A stretch of 64,000 bases of DNA, taken from contig JAMZAV010000153.1 in the NCBI GenBank assembly GCA_024449915.1, positions 186,001-250,000 on the forward strand, read 5' to 3'. This document shows positions 37,925 to 49,650 of the stretch, in pieces (position 1 is the first letter of the stretch; each line of letters opens with the position of its first letter). The notes beneath the pieces were generated by a model. It was given only the letters and a program-made list of their open reading frames with translations. It did no database searches and had not been told where the DNA came from. The stretch comes from Sweltsa coloradensis (taxonomy: Eukaryota > Arthropoda > Insecta > Plecoptera > Chloroperlidae). The position numbers and the translations under genes were made by a program.

Positions 37925-38478
37925 ATGTTGAATTACAGGATTGTTGTTGTGGAACAAAGTGCCTAGGAAGACTTTAATCGTGCAAAATTGTTCAACATTG
38001 GTTATATGGAAGCTTCAAAAATATTTCCTTACCATTGTTTCATATTCCATGATGTTGACTTGTTACCACAGAAGCTTAGCAATGTGTATGCATGTACACA
38101 CAAACCACGTCACATGTCATCCAGCGTTGATATTTTTCGCTATAATTTGATATACTGTGATCTGTTTGGTGGGGTTATCGCTATAGAGCGAAGACAATTT
38201 GAATTGGTCAACGGGGTTTCAAACGTCTATATGGATGAGGTGCTGAGGACGATGATTTTAAGAAATGTTTAGTACATAAGAATATACACATTTGTCGTTT
38301 TGCTCCTGAAATTGCCAGATGTATAATGTTGGTACATGCTAAAGCTCTTCCCAGTGAAGACCGCCTTGCTACATACAGGTCAGCTGAGAACGTAGGAAAC
38401 AGATGGAATAAACTATTTAAATTATATGCTTATAAAACTGGAACATCAGCTTTATATAACTTTATACATGGATATTAG
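37925..38478 (+). pseudogene. Beta-1,4-galactosyltransferase (B4GALT family) pseudogene fragment
   Basis: Conceptual translation matches the catalytic half of B4GALT enzymes, the Golgi type II membrane proteins that move galactose from UDP-galactose to N-acetylglucosamine or glucose. Visible landmarks in order: N-Y-R-I-V-V-V-E-Q; F-N-R-A-K-L-F-N-I-G; H-D-V-D-L-L-P at about 38048 (the metal-binding DVD); the H-K-P-R-H region; F-G-G-V-I-A; then, in another frame, E-D-D-D at 38245-38256 and P-E-I-A-R. It is broken: TAG at 37964-37966, a frame change at about 38231 just after Y of the expected Y-W-G-W-G, and TGA at 38236-38238 in place of a conserved Trp. It is 5'-truncated, lacking the cytoplasmic tail, membrane anchor and stem. 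Mammalian family genes have introns through this part, whereas here it is contiguous, which hints at a processed copy, although no poly(A) tail or target duplication is visible. The family call is firm; the subfamily is not assigned. Confidence 0.88.
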
Positions 38479-38849
38479 TTGATATATAGACCAAGATCTA
38501 CACCTAAGAACGTATTTATGTTGTGGTAGATAGCTGTTATTGAAATTATTAAACATGTTTTGAAATGCATAAAACGTAGTGTAGTCCATCACCTGTGACA
38601 ATACTATGGAAAACATAGCCAGCACGATTACAAGGTTTACTCAATCTCCGAGCGGAATTTGGGGGTACCTCGAGCGTGCAAGATTTGATACACCTTGGGC
38701 ACTGCATTTTTACAGTCAGACAAATAACAAACAAAAATATATATTTTCAAAAACAAAACCTTTGTCGTTAAAATAATTCCTACACATTGCAGCCTATTTT
38801 TCAATTTATAATTTCTTGTAGGTTTAAATCGCAATGGATCTAGCTGATT

Positions 38850-39015
38850 TTGTTAGCAGTTCTCAGTAAACTCGTACCGGATGTCTGTTTCAAATTTTAG
38901 CTCAATCTGTTTGATCGTTCGGTCGTAAGAGACCGCACAGACAGACAAATTAATCACAACGAAGGCCCGATCGAGTTGCGTTGTAATCCTCATTCGCTTC
39001 GCTCCCTCGTCTAAT
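38850..39015 (+). repeat. Tail resembling element B, diverged
   Basis: A TTTAGCTCAATCTGTTTGATC stretch followed by CGCACAGACAGACAAATTAA and CTTCGCTCCCTCGTC has the same order of blocks as the end of element B, but with low base identity. It is probably a related family or an older copy. Confidence 0.4.
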
Positions 39016-39157
39016 TAGTTTAAAAAACTTAAAACCTTCGATGATCTTTTTAAAAATGCAACAATTTATATTCAATTTAATTTCGTGGTTTGTAATTTAA
39101 AAATGTAAAAGACAACATTTCATACAATTAAATCTATAATACATAATTGAATAAACT

Positions 39158-39213
39158 GAAAATCAGTTATACAACTGAGTGTGTAGACTCTAAATAAAAT
39201 TTATTTATTAAAA

Positions 39214-39252
<39 letters not shown>

Positions 39253-39303
39253 ATACATACATACATACATAAAAAATAAATATAAATAATAAATAAATAA
39301 TAA
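39158..39303 (+). mobile_element. SINE A tail fragment with expanded AAAT repeat
   Basis: The short ACTGAAAATCAGTTATACAA and GTGTAGACTCTAAATAAAAT block matches the end of family A and runs into about 100 bases of (AAAT)n with an ACAT interruption, as expected for a SINE tail that seeded a microsatellite. Confidence 0.7.
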
Positions 39304-40131
39304 AGTTTAAAAAAATCGTTGTTTTTATGAACCAAAATAAATACCAAAACAAAAACAGAAACGAAAAACGACCTTCAGCCTCAAACCAGCATCATCCAGT
39401 AGATCCTATTTCTACACAATGTTACTTCAACCTCCACATTATATCGTCAAACAGTCGGGTGAGTACGTGTTCACCACACAAACCCCGTGTCATTGAGCAA
39501 CTTAACAAACAATTGACTAAGTACGTGTGAACAATGCGAGTGTACCAACCTACCGGCATTTAACAATTGCACGTGAGTATTGACACATATAACGTATGCA
39601 CATAAATTGGGTCTAGTTTCGATAACCACCTCGTCAATTAGAGTCGATGAAATGAATATTCAAATGTAGGCTACGGGTTCGGTTCGGTCGTAGCGTCGAG
39701 CTTCTAATCAACCTCAAACTAACTACCGTTGTTTAGCATAGACGCAGACGGGGAACATTCGTTAATGGGTTTATCCCTAGTTTAGGTCACGGAGGCTGTG
39801 CCTCTTAAGTAGGCGAGTTGAGATTTCGTCAAATTTTCTGGATCTCGATGGTGTACACTCTCTCTTACAAAAACATTAGTCGATTGTAAAGAAAATAGAA
39901 AGTAGGCCTACAGATTAATCTGTACAATATCATCACGTTAAATTTAAAACAAAATTGACTGCCAATAACAGATACAACATGAACACTGTATGACACATCA
40001 GTTATTGTACTTATTGATATCGACAACTACATTTTATGAAACAATTAGGCCTTAGGCATAGGGAAACATTTTAACGATTTGATTAATTAAAGGATTATGA
40101 AAATAGAATAAAATAAGGGGGATATCTTTGA

Positions 40132-40313
40132 CCGGGCACCTCCACCAAAGACAAAAACGTTTCATCAGACTATTATAACTATAAGCTTCGCTCCCAATTT
40201 TGAGTGACCTATTCTTGTTATACGTGTATAATATTTCTTACCGTAAAGATTCAGAATCGCTCTCCCACCAATGATAACAGCAAAGACTAATAGCATGTGG
40301 TGTATGTGACAGT
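40132..40313 (+). repeat. Repeat C, solo copy
   Basis: It begins with an 18-mer variant (CCGGGCACCTCCACCAAA) and continues TATAAGCTTCGCTCCC, CGTAAAGATTCAGAATCGCT and CTCCCACCAATGATAACAGC, matching both tandem copies at 41107-41792. Confidence 0.7.
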
Positions 40314-41106
40314 AGGAAGAGGAAAACATAAATTCCCTAAAAATGGGAATAATATGCTCAGTGCAAATTATTTCAAAATTGTATTTGTTTTTACTTTTTC
40401 TTTGGTGTATAATATTTTCTTCGACAATTGATATTAAAATCTAAATCATAATGATTATTGATTAAACTAGATTTAATGGAATTCAGGAACACTTTGATAC
40501 ATCTGCGATCTAATTCTGATTAATGGTGTTTATATTGAAGAATGGTGGTAGTAGCTAAAGTGATGATTAGAAGACCTTAAGTTAACCATACGATGTTTGT
40601 AACTAGCATTGAGCTGTATCATATTCATTTCAATAAGCATCATAAAAACGCATAATATGTTCTTATAGGCCTAATGGACTTAATTAAGTTTTTAACTCAT
40701 GACATGAAATACAATAGGTACTTTCTTCGTATATGTATATTATCTTCGGTCCGTGTAGCATATCTTTATTCAGCGTAGGCCTATACATTTTCGTAGCATA
40801 AATCTCACAAAATAATTGAGCTGTCAGACCACGGTTCTATTTCAAATAAGGGTGTTATTACATATTTTTAATGTACGGCACAGCGCAAAAGAAATAATAT
40901 TACTTTTTAAAGATGGTTTACTTGTTATAACCATGAAATACTTCACTTGTGTGCCTGTTGTAGTTATTTATAGTGGCATTAGTTCCATCAATCCGGAATG
41001 AAGTAGAATACGGAACAATCACAAGAGTTTCTTTTAGATCAACTAGAGAGCGAATCTCTCCTACATGCAATATTTCGCGGTCCGTCCGTAAGTGCCTGTG
41101 TTAATG

Positions 41107-41792
41107 TCTTACGATAGAAACTGAACATGACCTACGATTGACAGGTGTCTTTTTGTTATAATTGCTCTACAACGAGGACGATACAGAATGATTTTTGTGA
41201 CTCTTGGGGCAAGGGGGACGGGGAAAAAACTACGTAAATAAGGTATATATATTGGACCCGGCACCTCCACCAAATACGTTTAATGAAATCTATAACTACG
41301 CTCCAGCTATTTTGAGTTATCCCGTTTCTGTTATTTGTATGAATGTATAATATTTGTAACCGGAAAGATTCAGAATCGCTCTCCCTCCAATGATAACAGC
41401 AAAGACTAACATCATTGTAGTGTGTTCTAGCCTGGAGAGCTTTAATACGTCTCACGCTAGAAACTGACATGACCTACGATTAATATGCGTTCTTTATATT
41501 GACGATGACCTTCAACAAGGACCATACAGATAGTTTTGGGTGACTAAGGGGGTCGGAGAAAAGTTTACGTACGGAGGGATACCTTTGACCCGGCACCGCC
41601 ACCAAAGACAAAAACCTTTAATCAAACGATCTGTTTATATCTATAAGCTTCGCTCCCTATTTTATAGGTACTACCGCACCTATACTTGTTAAACGTATAT
41701 GTTAATATTTCTTACCGTATAGTCAGACACGCTCTCCCACCAATGATAACACAACAGCAAAGTCTAACAGCATGTGTTCTTACCTGGAAAGA
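41107..41792 (+). repeat. Repeat C, tandem duplication of ~342-bp units
   Basis: Two head-to-tail units start at GTCTTACGATAGAAACTGAA (41107) and GTCTCACGCTAGAAACTGAC (41449). Each then carries GACCTACGATT, an ACCATACAGA/ACGATACAGA block, the 18-mer (41257; 41589 with one change), and a TCTCCCWCCAATGATAACA block. The units differ at roughly 20% of positions, so the duplication is old or the copies inserted separately. Confidence 0.7.
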
Positions 41793-41856
41793 GAAGATAC
41801 ATGATGTTAGAACAAACATTTACAATATCCAATCTCATAAGACAAGAAAGAAGAAA

Positions 41857-41912
41857 GTCAGACGGTAAGAATACGCTTAACTCAGAAGGTAGTGGGTTCG
41901 AGCCGATCTGAC
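41857..41912 (+). repeat. Truncated tRNA-like relic
   Basis: GTCAGA at the left pairs with TCTGAC at the right, and GTAGTGGGTTCGAGCC resembles a T-arm/B-box. At 56 bases it is too short for a full cloverleaf; the D/anticodon region appears deleted. Confidence 0.4.
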
Positions 41913-43429
41913 TACATCTGTATTCTGTATGTTTGAGTGTAGGTTACTTGCAATAACTGACTGCAATTCTTACTCCATGTGCGTTCACTTCGTCAATTAT
42001 ACGTAATACTATACCCCCATTAGAGTTATAATTGTTTTAAAAATAATGTAAAAAGCTACACAACGCGTCACTAATATAGAACTAATGACTAACACGTAAT
42101 TTCAAACGAATGGCGAATAAAATTACCAACCTCTCAATTCAGTGTATGTTAAAATAGGTAATCAAATAAACAGTTTTCATATACGACACAGTATAACAAA
42201 CTGTTGATCATTAATTTTATATTTTACAATAATGTTTAACATGGACATTTCTCATTTCAAAACATATCTCTTGATGCACACGAGCTAACACGGTGGCAGA
42301 AAGCCAATACAAGTCGAAAGCGAATATTATACAATACTGTTATAATTAAATTCGATATATACTTTCAACTATTGTCAACTTCAACTTAATAAAACGAACA
42401 CTGACGGTAAAGTTATCTTTTCGCAGTTCATTAATTCATCATTGCATAATGTTGAATTTACAAAATTAAAATTAAAGTCTATGAAAAAAGTGATTCTCGA
42501 TCGATGAGAGCCGCCGTATAGAAAACCAAGTAAAGACAACGACTGGTTGTTCTCCTTGATAACATTATCCGCCATAACAAAAACTAAATAAAACAATTTA
42601 AAGACTTAAGCGAATGGTATAATCTGTTATTCAAATAGAACAATATTTCAAAGCAACTCCAGTTTTTTCTTCAGGTTCACTGTTTCATTGTTCTATTTAA
42701 AAATGACATAACTTTGGCTTTAAGTTTAAAAAATGTTTTATTTATAATGTATATCTAGGTTAACAAGTACTATAACTAACACAAATATAATTATATTCAT
42801 ATTTCTGCTGCTGACAGGGTAGGGCGAGTACTTTAACCTCGAATCTGCTTTACTGCCTGCTTAGAGCTGTATGTCAAGTCCCCACGAGTTAAAGTGGAAT
42901 CAAAACGTTAGATAAAATGATTGAACAATTCTCCTGATGTTTAGAACAAGGGCTGCAGTTCTATTCAAACAGTTGTTATCGCCGGAGTTGAAGAGTTTGA
43001 TGCAGTTTGAGGTATAATGGGAATCAATATTTAGGGATAGGAGTGTTACAGGTTATCTGCGGTTCTACTCAAGTACGCTAGGGATCACATTTTCATGTAT
43101 ACGAAAGTTTCATCATTCCCCGATTGCTATTTATAATTCAAAAAACAATCTTTAAATTCGTACGAATGGCATCGTCCGATAAATAAGCCTTTTTCTAATT
43201 ACAAAAAAACTTTTTTATTTTAGCCGTTTCTATTTTCCTTTAAAAAATGAGTTTATTAATTTCATTTAATATTTTAAATGTACACCGTCTTGAAGCAAGC
43301 GTTTCATAATAAAATCACTTTTGTAAAAGATAAAACAGGTTCCTAAATCTTTTCATGGATCTTATTAATTTACCTTATGCTGAAAAACAACAACGAAGAA
43401 ACGAGAGAATTTGGATCCTAAATAAATAA

Positions 43430-43847
43430 ATAAAATAAATTTTATTTAGAGTCTACCCACTCAGTTATATAACTGATTTTCAGTGGGGGACTTTAAATCA
43501 AAGCGACCAAGCCAACCTTGCAGGCCCCGACGCAATCGACGAGTGAGCGATAACCAACCAAAGATCGATATTTTAATAGGAAATATAGCAATCAGTGGTA
43601 TGGACAGTGCGAACACCCGCGAATCAACGCCAGAATCAACAAGGCCGATTCAGAACAACTCTGAAATTTATTATGTGCTTCGCTGCTAGGACGGCTCCAA
43701 AGTCACCGGTTACAAACTCCTAAGACAAGAACTAATGGACTTAAGTCCAAATCAGAAGTTAAAAAACTTCTGACTTCAGCGGGAATCGAACCCTGGACCT
43801 TCTGCATTGGAAGCAGATACGCTAACCACAAGACCAACGAGCCACAC
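43430..43847 (-). mobile_element. tRNA-headed SINE, family A, longest copy
   Basis: On the minus strand it starts with a tRNA-like head (43847 to about 43772): D-arm TGGTCTTGTGGTTAGCG, a five-pair anticodon stem TCTGC/GCAGA around TTCCAAT, and the B-box-like GGGTTCGATTCCC. The acceptor ends pair poorly. A body of about 200 bases follows, then a conserved tail (GGTTATCGCTCACTCGTCGA, C-C-C-C-A-C-T-G-A-A-A-A-T-C-A-G, AACTGAGTGGGTAGACTCTA) and an AAATTTATTTTATTTATT terminus. Head, body and repetitive tail in this order is classic SINE structure. A hairpin CAGAAGTTAAAAAACTTCTG sits just after the head. Confidence 0.7.
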
Positions 43848-44230
43848 AAGAGGATCTCATCATTGAGCGGACAAAACTACACTAATGGAGTGTATAAAAA
43901 ACAAATAATGGTGCCACCATTTTATTTTGACAAAAATGCGTACGCTATCAATAAGTCAGTTTCCATGTGTATTTCGGGTCCACAAAACAACTACATCCAA
44001 AACACTAGAAATAGTCTTCGATGACGGACGAAACGTCATCTTCAGATCGTATTGTGTTTCGTGTAATTACCATCTGCAAGAGACTGGGCACGTTGACTGA
44101 AAGAGAGGTAGAAATAAACTTAGATAATCGCTCTGTTTCGCAGATATATTTTTACATGGATGCTCAATACAATTTTATACAGCTCTTATTTGCTAGTCAC
44201 GTGACAACTATAAATGCGCACCAGCAGTGC

Positions 44231-44508
44231 GATTCTGTAAAATAGTCGCTATGATAGCGATAGCGATCACGGTTGATATGAAATATCAATCGTTATAAAT
44301 TATCGTTATCGACCTGATTCTGTAAGGAAGTCGCTACGGCCGCCATAGGGGGCAGTGGATAGCATAGCGACACCTTTTTCATTCTCGTTATCATAGCGAT
44401 CGCTACCGTAACGATCGTTATATCATTTTTAAAGAATCAGTCGACACGCAAAATTGTCGCTAAAGTGCCGGATAACGATCGTTATCTCCATAACGATCTT
44501 ACAGAATC
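44231..44508. mobile_element. Inverted-repeat element with palindromic GATCGTTAT blocks
   Basis: GATTCTGTAA occurs at 44231 and 44316 and inverted as TTACAGAATC at 44499-44508. The interior is packed with TAGCGATAGCGATC, TAACGATCGTTATC and similar self-complementary blocks. It is probably a short inverted-repeat transposon (44316-44508) beside a partial second copy. No coding potential. Confidence 0.6.
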
Positions 44509-47375
44509 AGACCGCAGGTGTATTGACGACTATACAATTCCCTCGAACAAAAAAGAGTTAACAGAACAAGGCGCATATATAGGGCAAGTAGAAATACAAA
44601 ACTATAATTCTATTATAGCATCCTTATATTGGAGGTAAGAAGCAACTAGATAAGGGAATTCAATAGGAGGTAGAACGAAGAGCTATATTATACATAATTA
44701 CAAAATTAATTATAAATTTTACAAAATGTGCGAAGAGAAAAAACAAAGACGAAACCGAAGGAAGAAGAAAACATAAAAGAAAGAAAAAAAGCCTATTCAA
44801 TGTGTGGATGAAAGTCGCTCTGTTTAAAGTGGATAAAATGGGAGGTGAGTGAGGTTTGTATAGTAGATAAGTTCAAAACCTAGAGGATCTTGCGTACAGT
44901 GTAAAGCATAGGGTATATTTGAAATGGCGTGCAAGGGTGAAAAGAGCAAGCGCCAAGAGACTGACAGAGATAGCTCACACTAATTGTTTAATGGAGAGCC
45001 AAGAGCCATCTGTCCAGAGAAGCTGAGATAAGCCGAGAACAGTAAAAATAATTTGATTCGAGAAAAAACCCTAAAAAAATGTTCTCAATGTCAAGATCAG
45101 CAGAGATTTCCCAGCCACTAAATGAATGAACGTGGAGTGAGTGATCAAGTTGACAGTGACATCTTAGTAGTGACTCGAAGTTCGAGGATACCGTGTTAAA
45201 TATTCATCCCTGCATCCTTCAGAGGGTGGAAATATGTTTCGAAAGAGGAATTATAAAGTTAACGTTGCTCTAATGTCCCCTAGACACCGCGTTACCAAGG
45301 GGACGGAACGGAAACGAACCGAAAACCGTTAATAACGAAAACTTTCATCTACTTAGGAGGAGACAGAGCCGAAGTGACATTCGACCACGGGGTCTATCAG
45401 AGTTTAAGCTCGACAGAAGTAGGGCGAGGAAGTTGTAGTGAGTTCGGTTGAAAACAGTCGTATCCCACTTCTGAATCTGCAGAGACAGATCGACAACTTA
45501 CTTATCTATATATAGGATACAGCGTTGCAATAGAACGAAGAAACGTTCAATGAATATCATCCCAGCAATAGTGTAAATAATCTCAGTTATGTTATGAAGT
45601 ATACATTGGATTTCATCCCACTTCCGACGTTGCAAATACAGAACTGCACTGATAATCGACAGCTATATTTTTTTCCGAATAAAGCAAGACTATAGTACTG
45701 ACGATTCTAGTTATGTGAGAAGCGTGCAAAAACGCATTTTGAAGTCGGTAATGCGCGTCAGTAGAAGTATATTATTTTAAATAGCATCAAAAACGTTTCG
45801 CAACCATTTAAGCTTACGATGTTCGTTTTTGAAGAAGGTTATGTCGTCCAATTTGTGTTACATTCACACGGAAAATTAGTTTTACATTACGGTAAAATCC
45901 TACTCTGAAAACTCGACGGAATTTCAGAAGTGGGATTGGTGAACTTTATGTTTAAAGCCACAGTGAAAGTGAGAGCGGTAAGCTTGGGTGAGCTTTAACC
46001 CTAATAAATATCCTTCTATATTGATATTAGATTTTTTATTTTCGGCTTGAATAACTTATAATAAAAATGGAAATATAGGTAAATGCGCAAAAAAGAACCG
46101 CAAGACAATTTTTTACCCGCATTTTAAACCTAGAGCAATCACTGACAAATTACTAAACGAAAAACTAGAAATCATTTTCTCAACTTTGATCTAATATAAT
46201 TTAATATTCGCAATTGATAAGGGTGTACCTTAAGAAACGATGTTTTAGAGATTTATAAATTTAGGTCAAAACATAAACATACGTTTTGAATTCAAGTGCA
46301 AAATCAATGGACAGATGGTAACAGAGACAAAAATATTTAAATTCAAACAGAAGCAGACTTTGCAGAGATGTTTGACAATAACACCAACAGCTTACGAGTC
46401 CCAAACAGCGATAACGGAGTACTGGACATTTATTTCCAAGCGATATCGATGGATTTGTGTACGTCCCACTTGAAACATTTCATATTGATTACAAAATATT
46501 ACATATCTTACATTCGGTTTTTACATGGAGACGAATGAGTGCGGTTTAAGTGTTGATTTTATAAAATGTTTGGAATTCCCTCATTCAAATATTTTTATTA
46601 AACTGAGTAATATTACACCTCAGACTTACAACACACATAAAAAATAATCATATACATTCGAATTTTAATCTCCAACAATAGGTAGATTGCTTTTTGTGCT
46701 TATTACTGCATCCACTTCAAAGTTTCCAGATTGATTTCCATAAAAAAATATTTAGGGACTGTTGTTTTATCGGCTAGACACACTATGATTGAGGTTACTG
46801 CTAAGCCACACGTTTCTGAACTTAAGCTACATTCACACAATACAATTTTGCGCCAAATGCAATTCTTAGCATTTTATCCACCCGGTCAATTTATACCTGT
46901 TAAATAATTCACTATGTAATTTCTAAACCAAGATAGGATTAGAAGAAAGAACCCGTCTTATATCTTCATGTTAAGATCAGCACAAATTAAATGCCTTTAT
47001 CCCGGAGTTGTTGGGTCGTGTAAAATCGGTTTGTGTAAATCTTCAAAAGCGCAACTTTCTTCATACAAAACAAAACAAATATAAATTTGAAATGAGTTAA
47101 GTTGGGAAGTGTATCATGGTGAACAAGAGGTAATCGATACAAAAAAGTGTTTACTTCAGAAGACGGGGAACATTCTTGCAAACAATAGTTTAACATTAGC
47201 AATTTAGCAACTTTGCGTTGTCTATAGAAACTCAGGATAGCTAGTTTTTAATACGCTATATGAATTCAAAATCAAAATCAATATAATTCGAAGTAACAGA
47301 AAACATCCGTAAGAATGTAGAGATGAAAAGTAAATGGATATAGTCGTGTGCGAGAACGAATATAAATAAAATAGT
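44509..47375. other. Gene-free DNA
   Basis: A purine-rich A/G stretch at about 44720-44800; otherwise nothing recognised. Confidence 0.35.
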
Positions 47376-47403
47376 AGTGAACGGTATTGTGTGTGGTACT
47401 GTA

Positions 47404-47575
47404 ATAAAATAAATAAAATACATTTATTTTATTACGGTATTGTGTGAGGTACTGTAATAAAATAAATAAAATAATTTTATTTTATTACAGTAAATAAAAT
47501 AAATAAAAAAAATTATTTTTTTATTTTATTTTTATTTTTATTTATATTTTATTTATTATTTATTTATTTATTTAT
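47404..47575 (+). repeat. TAAA/TTTA-rich low-complexity tract
   Basis: Irregular AATAAAATAAATAAAATA and TTTATTTTTATTT runs between the inverted-repeat copies and the end of element B copy 2. They probably represent its tail plus expansion. Confidence 0.7.
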
Positions 47576-48358
47576 TGCGTAACGAGCTTATTTGGATGAG
47601 CGTAGCGAGCGAAGCGAAGATTCCATTTCACTACACTGGAGAAAAAAATCCGGAATGTTTTTTTTTCTTCTTTTTTTTTTGTATTTTTGTGTGTCTGTTA
47701 ACACGATTCCGGCTAAACCGATACTCCAATTGCGATGAAATTTTATGGAGGCCTTCGAAATCTCTGAACAAAGAACTATTTCTCATGAAAATCGCGAAAA
47801 ATTATTTCTCATGAAAATCGCAATTTTACGATTTTTTTCGATTTAAAAAAAATTTCTTCAGCTTATAACACCTACATGCTTTGTCCGATTTTAATGATTT
47901 TTTGACAGAACCTTAATTTCATGAATTTAGGTATTCGTGTGAAAATTGAGCGCAATCAAAAAACTATTTCTCATGAAAATCGAAATTTTACGTTTTTTTC
48001 TTTTTTAAAACAATTCTTTGACTTATAACACCTACATGCTTTATCCTATTGTAATAATTTTTTCACAGAACCTTAATTTTATAAATTCATATATTTGTGT
48101 AAAATTTGTGCGCAATCAAATAATTATTTCTTATGAAAATTTCAATATTACGATTTTTTCCTTTTTTTAAATTACAATTAATTAAAAAAATTAAAATTTA
48201 AGTTAATTTTTCATTTAATTTAATTTAATTTAAAAAAAAATCTTCAACTTAGTATTGATTTTTTCACAGAACAACAGAAAATCCGCATAACACATGGCAG
48301 CTCAATGCACCAATTACGCTCATCCAACAACGCGGCGGGACTTAAGCGTTTTCCTAGT
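47576..48358 (-). mobile_element. Dispersed element B, copy 2 (inverted)
   Basis: This is the best-preserved copy. Read on the minus strand it starts ACTAGGAAAACGCTTAAGTC at 48358 and ends CTCATCCAAATAAGCTCGTT near 47577, followed by an AATA/TAAA-type tail. It carries two clear ~160-base internal units (for example CAGAACCTTAAT at 47906 and 48066) plus a partial third. TTGGATGAGCGTA lies near both ends in opposite orientation. It sits inside a larger inverted-repeat structure (47376-48385). Confidence 0.75.
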
Positions 48359-49592
48359 ACAGTACCACACACAATACCGTCCACTCCTGTAATATACATA
48401 TAGATTCTGAAGCCGGTGGGAATGAAACGGTCATGCTAGAACAAGCTCATAGATTATCGATTTTTTTATGGATGTCAAAAAGCATGTGTGTTAAAGCACG
48501 AAAAAGTAAATAAAACTTGAATTTTGATTGGGGGGAGTGGTCCACTAGGACATTTACGTTTATCCACATGTATTATTGGTTACCGATGCACATTAAATAC
48601 GTGTCTGGAAGAGACAGAAAACCAGGCTTACTGACCCATTTTATGTGTAATAAAAAGTAAATTACTACGAATAAAAATAAGGAAATCCATTAAAATAAAT
48701 AAAACATGCATTTTACGTATTTATTGTCAGTTTCTCAGAAAAAAGTTGGCATACTTAGTAACTTTCAGATCGAAGTTCGTTATTCATAGATGTCTCGAGT
48801 GAGATATAGAGGGGAGATTATAAGATTCACCCACTGCCTTGTTGACGTATTTCCTCTAGAAATTAGCTATAGCTGTTGTTATAACTATCCAGGAAGCAGC
48901 GTCTCACTCTAGTCAATGATAGCACAGTAAATTAAATATCCCCCACAAACTCATCTCTTTCCATCATCTTTTCAATCTCTTTATCCACTTATTCGAACTT
49001 GGTGACTCCTCCATATAATATTTTTCCAATATCTTGTACCCGCTCTTGCCTAATGATATCCTTCGCGCTTAGTTTCTTCTGCGCCCGCTAGGTGGCTCCT
49101 CATTAGCATACATATTTGACGCCCAGGGCATCGCGGTTCTAGCCCTCATTCGCTGGCGAAGAAACAATGCCAAGCCCAGCGCGAGCGTTCGAGAAGTAGA
49201 GTATACAGCTTATACAGGACGAACTTTGGAACTCACAATACAAATATATACATTTTGTATTAACAATGTACCCTCTCAGTTATAGAACTAAAACTTGACG
49301 ACTTAAAGCTGCTCAGTACCAGCCATGTCGACGCCAACGTCGTCGACAAGCGAATAATAGCCATATTTGAAAGAGGCCGCTGGTTGGCCACAATTCAGCC
49401 AAGTTTCACGCGAAAGTCTTATATTTGTAATGATGTATTATTTATGAATCAAAATAAAAATCATTCAAATGCTTTATATGCAGAAAATTAAGGTCTAAAT
49501 CCCGATTCAGGCAAAGGTTTAGAAACTGAAATCGACATTCAGTGGTGATTAAGATAAAGGGTGATGAGAAGTATAACGATGTGTCTTATTTA

Positions 49593-49650
49593 CCGAAAAT
49601 CAGCTTTCATAACTGAGTGGGTAAACTTTAAATACCTTTTTTTAAATTTA
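49593..49650 (+). mobile_element. SINE A tail fragment
   Basis: CCGAAAATCAGCTTTCATAA then CTGAGTGGGTAAACTTTAAA matches the last ~55 bases of family A. It is followed by a T-rich, degraded tail. Confidence 0.6.

Larger units (their letters stand above)
47376..48385. mobile_element. 1-kb inverted-repeat structure enclosing element B copy 2
   Basis: AGTGAACGGTATTGTGTGTG plus G-T-A-C-T-G-T-A at 47376-47403 is repeated in reverse complement at 48358-48385 with one mismatch over 28 bases. A third, direct copy (one change) lies at 47434-47456, separated by TAAAATAAATAAAATA-rich DNA. Either B inserted inside a short foldback element, or these ends belong to a larger composite element. Confidence 0.65.
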
